Under the pieces are notes generated by a model. That model did not search any database. It worked only from the letters and a program-made list of their open reading frames with translations, and was not told the origin of the DNA. A program made the position numbers and the translations under genes. Positions 6,419 through 10,191 of a DNA stretch of 10,191 nucleotides are shown one piece after another. The stretch covers positions 1-10,191 of the forward strand of contig CAMNDS010000020.1 in NCBI GenBank assembly GCA_946535695.1. The letters run 5' to 3'. Each line of letters begins with the position of its first letter. Positions within the stretch are counted from its first letter, which is position 1. The stretch comes from an uncultured Clostridia bacterium (lineage in GTDB: Bacteria > Bacillota > Clostridia > Oscillospirales > Acutalibacteraceae).

Positions 6419-8044
6419 TCACTTTGCGTATTCTATAATTCTGTTTTCCCTCAACATGCTTACTCTTATTTGACCGGGATAATTTAAATTTTCCTCTATT
6501 TTTTTGCAAATATTTCTGGCAAGCACAATCATACCATCGTCCGTAACCTTATCGGGCGAAACCACCACTCTAACCTCACGGCCTGCCTGAATAACATAAC
6601 ACCTCTCTACCTCTTCAAAGTTATTTACTATATTTTCAAGTTTTTCTATTCTTTTTGTATAACTTTCTAAGTTTTCTCTTCTAGCTCCCGGTCTAGAAGC
6701 CGAAATTGTATCAGCAGCTTTGACTATAATAGCTATTATAGACTCAGGTTTGCAATCATCGTGATGCGATGCAATTGTATTTAATACTTCTTTGGGTTCT
6801 GAATATTTACTTAAAAATTTAGTACCCAGCTCAACATGGGAACCTTCCATAGTATAAGTCAAGGCTTTCCCGATATCATGAAAAAGCCCACATCTTTTGG
6901 CAAGTTTAGAATCAATACCCATTTCAGAAGCCAAAAGCCCAGAAATATAGGCAACTTCTACGGAATGTTGAAGAGCATTTTGACCGTAACTTGTTCGATA
7001 TTTTAGCCTGCCCAATGTTTCCATAATTTCGTCATTAACTTCACCGATTTGTAAATCAAAAATTATTTTTTGCGCTTCATTTTTAATATCTTTTTCCATT
7101 TGCTCTTTTGCTTTTTCAATCATTTCTTCTATTTTAGTCGGCTGGATTCTGCCATCGGATATCAAAAGATCAATTGCAGTTTTGGCAATTTCACGTTTGT
7201 ATGGGTCAAACGACGAAAGTGTTATAGTCTCGGGAGTATCATCAATAATAAAGTCCACGCCCGTAAGAAGCTCAAGCGCCCTAATATTTCTACCTTCACG
7301 ACCTATAATGCAACCTTTTATCTCGTCACTTGGTAATCTGACAACACTAACGGAAGTTTCATAAACATAATCACTTGAGTATCTTAAAACAGCATTTGCA
7401 AGAATTTCACGCGCTAATTTTTCTTTTTCTGATTTTAATTTTTCCTGAAAATTAGTTATTGAAGTAGCCTTTTCGCGTGTTAAATCACTTTCAAGTAATT
7501 CCAGCATTTTTTTTTCTGCCTCTTTAGAAGTCATACGTGACACCTTTTCAAGTTCCGTAAGCTCTTGATTTTTTATACTTTTTATTTTTAATAACTTATT
7601 ATCATATTCTTGGATTTTATTTTTTACTGTTTGTTCCAATTTTTCTGTAGATTTTATTTTTTCATCCAAAACATTTTTTTCATTTTTAAGTTTTTCTTCC
7701 AAAAGCTGAATATCTCTACAACGCTTATAATAGTCCTGCATGTATTCAGCTTCTTTTTTTGTGTCTTTTAAAATTTTTTCAAAATTTATTTGCTCATTTC
7801 GTATTTTATGTTTTATATAATAAATTAAATCAAAAAATAATAAAATAAACAATAAAATAAAAATTAATAATTCTGATAATAACATAATCATAACACTATA
7901 CATCCAATAAAATATTCTTTTATAGATAAATTCTTCAAAATTTCGGTGGTGCATTAAAGTAGTTTCAAAACACAAAAAACAAATTGATGCGCTAAAAACT
8001 ACGATACCGATCGTTCGATTTTTTTGATTTTCGCCATAGCCCAC
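6419..8044 (-). CDS. rny: ribonuclease Y, membrane-anchored endoribonuclease
   Basis: RNase Y starts bulk mRNA decay in Firmicutes from the inner face of the membrane. Counting from the outermost start, there is a strong membrane helix at about 52-76, a long charged coiled coil (about 80-215), a KH domain with IKGCIIGREGRNIRAL (242-257; GREG loop 248-251), and an HD domain with His360, the HD pair 389-390 (GLFHDIGKA), SHHDD (427-430) and Asp445 (KAADT). The C-terminal PGARRENLESY, QAGREVRV and ending EYAK are family hallmarks. The start is uncertain. A GTG at 8042-8044 opens the frame and gives 541 residues with an extra hydrophobic stretch (12-26), but no candidate has a good ribosome site. 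ATG 7901-7903 or ATG 7889-7891 would give about 490 residues and the usual single helix near the N-terminus. It is first in the operon, behind the 8126-8154 promoter. Confidence 0.93.
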   Translation of the reverse strand: MGYGENQKNRTIGIVVFSASICFLCFETTLMHHRNFEEFIYKRIFYWMYSVMIMLLSELLIFILLFILLFFDLIYYIKHKIRNEQINFEKILKDTKKEAEYMQDYYKRCRDIQLLEEKLKNEKNVLDEKIKSTEKLEQTVKNKIQEYDNKLLKIKSIKNQELTELEKVSRMTSKEAEKKMLELLESDLTREKATSITNFQEKLKSEKEKLAREILANAVLRYSSDYVYETSVSVVRLPSDEIKGCIIGREGRNIRALELLTGVDFIIDDTPETITLSSFDPYKREIAKTAIDLLISDGRIQPTKIEEMIEKAKEQMEKDIKNEAQKIIFDLQIGEVNDEIMETLGRLKYRTSYGQNALQHSVEVAYISGLLASEMGIDSKLAKRCGLFHDIGKALTYTMEGSHVELGTKFLSKYSEPKEVLNTIASHHDDCKPESIIAIIVKAADTISASRPGARRENLESYTKRIEKLENIVNNFEEVERCYVIQAGREVRVVVSPDKVTDDGMIVLARNICKKIEENLNYPGQIRVSMLRENRIIEYAK

Positions 8045-8125
8045 TCTATGTCATATCAAAAATCTCGGTCAAATCAGATGAAATAAATTGCTTTAAATTG
8101 CTACTTTGTTCAAGTTCCTAGGTCC

Positions 8126-8154
8126 ATTATACAAACATACTCGATTTACGTCAA
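8126..8154 (-). promoter_or_regulatory. sigma-A type promoter of the rny-ymdB-murD-pckG operon
   Basis: On the minus strand TTGACG (8149-8154) is followed after exactly 17 bases by a perfect TATAAT (8126-8131). Transcription would start near 8119, leaving a leader of about 75 bases before the GTG at 8044. It is the best promoter match in the window and the only strong one found upstream of the block. Confidence 0.85.
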
Positions 8155-8156
8155 TA

Positions 8157-8193
8157 ATAAAAAATGTCATTGCTAAATAAAGGTAGACATTTT
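8157..8193 (-). terminator. weak candidate terminator after the broken gene at 8244
   Basis: On the minus strand AAAATGTC (8193-8186) and GACATTTT (8168-8161) can pair around a 17-base loop and are followed by T-rich sequence. It lies just past the TGA at 8244-8246 and just before the rny promoter. The stem is AT-rich with a large loop, so this is tentative. Confidence 0.3.
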
Positions 8194-8243
8194 CTACAGT
8201 ACCGTCGAAGAAAGGCTAGGACCCGTACTCACAAAAATAGTTT

Positions 8244-9197
8244 TCATGGTGTATAATATTTTTCGATAATATCATTTCGCGAATATACAATTTCAACTTC
8301 TTTGAAGATTTTTAATTCTTCTAAAATTTGTTCTTTTGGCAAAATTTGCATATTTTCTTTTAATCCATCTGCCCCTAAAAAATATTTTACTTCTTTATTT
8401 TTATCATAAATGACATAATATGCATGAAAGTGCGGTCTCGCATAATGAACATCATAATGAACAACGATAAACGTCGGATAATAACCACCAGATACCGTGG
8501 AAAAAATTTTATTTGTATCCCTCTTTCATTTGGTAATTCTGCTTTCGATATCACCGCAATATATCTTTGCTCGTCACCCTTAAAAGGTAGAAAACTATCT
8601 GGTTGGTTGTTTAATTTCACCAAAGTGGTGCATTCAAGAATTTTCATTCTATTGATACCTAAACCATCGTATTTTCCTTTTGTTAATATTAAGCTATGTT
8701 GCTCCCCATCAGTTAACCAACTTTCAAGACCATCAGGTATCGGTTTGATTTTATACTCATCTTTAACTATTCTACCAAGAGGTTTGCCGTTATACTTTGT
8801 ATTTAAAGTTTTATTAATCCAGTTTATTGTTTTCATTATTTTCCCGGAATCGTATTTCCTGATTCTGACATCTGGTAACATCAAAAATTGAATAAACGTA
8901 TCATTCCAACATGAATTATTTTTCCATTTGCACAAGAAAAAATTTTTTGAGATAAAAACTTGACCGGTTATGCAAAACTATACCATTAATCATCGTTTGT
9001 TTATAATTATATTTATGAGTTTTATCATAAATTAATTTTGCGATACAAACGAGTGATCCGATTCCTATAAAACCGATAGTATTACTTAACAAAAATTTAG
9101 TAATCGGATTATTAAAAAATTGCTTGAACTTCCCGTTTTTAGGCTCCAATCTTGGGATTTTTATTTTTTCATCACATCTCTGAATATTTAAATCCAT
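8244..9197 (-). pseudogene. frameshifted membrane-anchored protein with possible UCH/USP-like cysteine protease domain
   Basis: Three overlapping frames read as one protein of about 315 residues. Frame 1 (from ATG 9195-9197) gives a basic N-terminus, one membrane helix (about 35-57) and FYLKKFF. At the A6T6 run (8937-8948), removing one base leads into frame 2: CKWKNNSCWNDTFIQFLMLP, open from 8935 down past IQIKFF. At the A6 run (8501-8506, T6 on the coding strand), adding one base leads into frame 3: STVSGGYYPTFIVVHYD, then HFHAYYVIYDKNKEVKYF, ending YYTP with TGA at 8244-8246. NNSCWNDTFIQFL resembles the GNTCYxNSxLQ Cys box, and HFHAYYVIY the GHYxAY His box, of ubiquitin-specific proteases. 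The spacing fits, but the similarity is by eye only. Frame 2 alone continues as an unlikely Met/Ile-rich tail to 8387. Transcriptional slippage, sequencing error and true decay all remain possible. Confidence 0.6.
8916..9197 (-). CDS. intact 93-codon N-terminal frame of the broken gene: single-pass membrane protein
   Basis: As sequenced, the only piece of the 8244-9197 gene with proper translation signals is this first frame. ATG 9195-9197 lies 8 bases after a perfect AGGAGG (9206-9211). A GTG at 9204-9206 overlaps that ribosome site and so cannot be the start. The product would have a charged 34-residue N-terminal tail, one helix (FLLSNTIGFIGIGSLVCIAK, about 35-54) and a basic tail ending VQMEK. 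No family is recognised. It is most simply the truncated anchor of the larger gene. Confidence 0.5.
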   Translation of the reverse strand: MDLNIQRCDEKIKIPRLEPKNGKFKQFFNNPITKFLLSNTIGFIGIGSLVCIAKLIYDKTHKYNYKQTMINGIVLHNRSSFYLKKFFLVQMEK

Positions 9198-9216
9198 AAC
9201 CGGCACCTCCTTTTGA

Positions 9217-9245
9217 AGTTTATCAAATATTTTTTATTTATTCAA
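9217..9245 (-). promoter_or_regulatory. candidate promoter of the broken membrane-protein gene
   Basis: On the minus strand TTGAAT (9240-9245) is followed after 17 bases by TAAACT (9217-9222). The -10 ends only a few bases before the AGGAGG at 9206-9211, so the leader would be very short. An alternative TTGAAA further upstream pairs with a weaker TAAAAA. Confidence 0.4.
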
Positions 9246-9284
9246 ATTAATATTTTCAAGTCGTTGCCAAATATAGACGTATCC

Positions 9285-9309
9285 TTCTCTAGCACTGTTG
9301 AAGAGAGAA
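9285..9309. repeat. possible diverged copy of the 25-base palindromic element
   Basis: TTCTCT and AGAGAA (ends 9285-9290 and 9304-9309) bracket exactly 25 bases, the same length and ends as the 1287-1311 palindrome, but the centre differs. Both copies are preceded by CAAATATAG (1271-1279 and 9268-9276) at nearly the same distance (7 and 8 bases). It lies in the divergent intergenic region. Confidence 0.3.
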
Positions 9310-9361
9310 TCAGATTTTTTTACTTTCACTATATTTTTTTGTAATAACAAATGAAAAAGTA

Positions 9362-9390
9362 TTGATTTTTTTAGATTAATAAATCATAAT
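9362..9390 (+). promoter_or_regulatory. promoter of the secreted lectin gene
   Basis: TTGATT (9362-9367), a 17-base spacer and CATAAT (9385-9390) form a good sigma-A type promoter. It overlaps an in-frame upstream ATG at 9389, which therefore is very unlikely to be translated, and supports the start at 9434. The leader would be about 37 bases. Confidence 0.6.
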
Positions 9391-9397
9391 GAAAGCT

Positions 9398-9407
9398 GGT
9401 GATCACC
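9398..9407. promoter_or_regulatory. 10-base perfect palindrome at the start of the lectin transcript
   Basis: GGTGATCACC is its own reverse complement and sits 7 bases after the -10 box, across the expected transcription start. A repressor site there would be well placed. No second copy was seen in the window, so an operator role is only a suggestion. Confidence 0.3.
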
Positions 9408-9433
9408 TTATTTTAATTTACAAGGGAGTACAT

Positions 9434-9958
9434 ATGAATCTTATTAAATTTTTTAGTGTGATTTTCGGTTGTGCATGTTTGTTACCCACAAGTCAAACTC
9501 ACGCCGCGAGGGTTGAAAATGCTACAGAACTCAAAAGTGGTAAATACCGTATAACGAGTTCTATAGACGGTATTAGCCGTTTGAATGTTGATAATCCGGA
9601 GAAAAATGGCGGAAATCTTTGTATAAGAAAGCCCGCTGATCGTTTAAATCAACTCTTTTATGTTGAAAAAAAAGAAAGATTTTATAATATTAAATGTGAA
9701 GCTTCTAACAAAATGCTCGATGTTAAAGGGGCTTCAAAGAAAAGTGGAGCAAATATACAACAGTACAATCCAAACGAAACGGATGCTCAAAATTGGTTTA
9801 TTATAAAATGGGAAGATGGATCATACAGTTTAATTTCGGTTTGTAATAATTTGGTCATGGACGTTGATTCCGGAAAAAACGAAGATGGAACGAACATAAG
9901 ATGTTGGGAACTTAATGGAACAAACTCGCAAAAATTTTATTTTGAAAAAGTTGAGTAA
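9434..9958 (+). CDS. secreted ricin B-type beta-trefoil lectin domain protein
   Basis: The 174-residue product starts at ATG 9434 with GGGAG (9424-9428) five bases upstream. Residues 1-24 form a classical signal peptide: MNLIK, a hydrophobic core SVIFGCACLL and a likely signal peptidase I site after THA. The mature chain of about 150 residues is one beta-trefoil with three repeats: KSGKYRITSSIDG through RLNQLFYV, then NKMLDVKGASKKSGANIQQY through AQNWFI, then NLVMDVDSGKNEDGTNIRCW through SQKFYF. The MLDVxG, GxxIQxY and QxW/F pattern is that of RICIN/CBM13 carbohydrate-binding modules. No catalytic domain is attached, so it should bind glycans outside the cell; the ligand is unknown. It has its own promoter and terminator and diverges from the broken membrane-protein gene. 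FGC could suggest a lipobox, but Phe at -2 argues against it. Confidence 0.85.
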   Translation: MNLIKFFSVIFGCACLLPTSQTHAARVENATELKSGKYRITSSIDGISRLNVDNPEKNGGNLCIRKPADRLNQLFYVEKKERFYNIKCEASNKMLDVKGASKKSGANIQQYNPNETDAQNWFIIKWEDGSYSLISVCNNLVMDVDSGKNEDGTNIRCWELNGTNSQKFYFEKVE

Positions 9959-9998
9959 TAAATTTTTCAAAAGTGTATAAATGGCGCAATTATTTGTT

Positions 9999-10027
9999 TT
10001 CTCCGATTTTATCGGAGAAGTTTTTTT
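9999..10027 (+). terminator. rho-independent terminator of the lectin gene
   Basis: TTCTCCGAT (9999-10007) pairs perfectly with ATCGGAGAA (10011-10019) around a TTT loop, followed after one G by seven Ts (10021-10027). It lies 40 bases after the lectin stop codon. Confidence 0.9.
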
Positions 10028-10191
10028 GTTTTATTACTTTACTTGAAGAAAAAACGATAAGTGCGAAAAAAGTGTGCTAAATAAAAGTAGTTAGAAAAGA
10101 ATGATATTTAGAATTAGAGTAATTAAATTTAGCCGAAGCGAAATTTTCGCAAAAGCAAAAATTATAAATACATTTCTAAAAAAGATAGATA
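10028..10191. other. no gene seen
   Basis: These AT-rich bases hold no convincing open frame, RNA gene or terminator on either strand. A short palindrome GCGAAATTTTCGC (10138-10150) has no T run and no assigned role. Confidence 0.5.

Noticed and set aside
8030..8042. ATG out of frame within the first codons of rny (MAKIKKIERS)
   Set aside because: The frame closes after about 12 codons and there is no convincing ribosome site; a leader peptide cannot be supported.
8170..8185. Near-repeat TGCTAAATAAAGGTAG, seen again with one mismatch at 10076-10091
   Set aside because: It is short and AT-rich, with unrelated flanks; chance is likely at this base composition.
8424..8891. 155-codon open frame on the plus strand
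   Set aside because: It is antisense to the broken gene at 8244-9197, where both the ribosome site and the protein-like sequence lie on the minus strand.
9204..9206. GTG start for the membrane-protein frame
   Set aside because: The codon overlaps the AGGAGG ribosome site itself; ATG 9195-9197 has ideal spacing.
9389..9433. Longer lectin start at ATG 9389
   Set aside because: It overlaps the -10 box, has no ribosome site and would put 15 residues ahead of a clean signal peptide.
10138..10150. Palindrome GCGAAATTTTCGC
   Set aside because: There is no T run after it on either strand and no adjacent gene end, so I do not call it a terminator.
1..10191. CRISPR array, tRNA, rRNA or riboswitch
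   Set aside because: No regularly spaced direct repeats, cloverleaf-like segments or recognisable riboswitch cores were seen when reading both strands.

Overview
The window is AT-rich and reads like a chromosome piece from a low-GC Clostridia-type Firmicute. The evidence is the pairing of RNase Y with a YmdB phosphodiesterase, an ECF-type vitamin transporter S component, a GTP-type PEP carboxykinase (Bacilli usually carry the ATP type), strong AGGAGG-like ribosome sites and sigma-A style promoters. Several decayed genes beside intact housekeeping genes suggest a host-restricted lineage with a shrinking genome. That lifestyle, and any species name, is inference.

Positions 1-1368 are a decay zone. 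An IS630-family transposase remnant runs leftward off the window edge (676 to 1) and carries frameshifts and stops, including a stop at a catalytic Asp. Next is a broken rightward gene of unknown function (about 754-1247). A GC-rich perfect palindrome (1287-1311) separates it from the convergent operon.

Positions 1369-8044 are one leftward six-gene block with gaps of 5-14 bases or overlaps: rny (RNase Y), ymdB (phosphodiesterase), murD (peptidoglycan precursor ligase), pckG (GTP-PEP carboxykinase), an ECF S component that is probably riboflavin-type, and mpg (3-methyladenine DNA glycosylase). A textbook promoter (TTGACG, 17 bases, TATAAT) lies at 8126-8154. The genes are functionally mixed: RNA turnover, cell wall, central carbon, vitamin uptake and DNA repair. 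murD appears to hold an in-frame insert of about 34 codons with a GC-rich palindrome that shares 12 identical bases with the one at 1287.

Positions 8244-9197 hold a leftward gene in three frames. It would join an N-terminal membrane anchor to a domain with a Cys box and a His box loosely like ubiquitin-specific (C19/UCH) proteases. Both frame breaks sit on runs of six A/T. Divergent from it, at 9434-9958, is an intact small secreted protein with a ricin-B-type beta-trefoil lectin domain, its own promoter and a strong terminator. These two are the likely host- or environment-facing part of the window. The last 160 bases show no gene.
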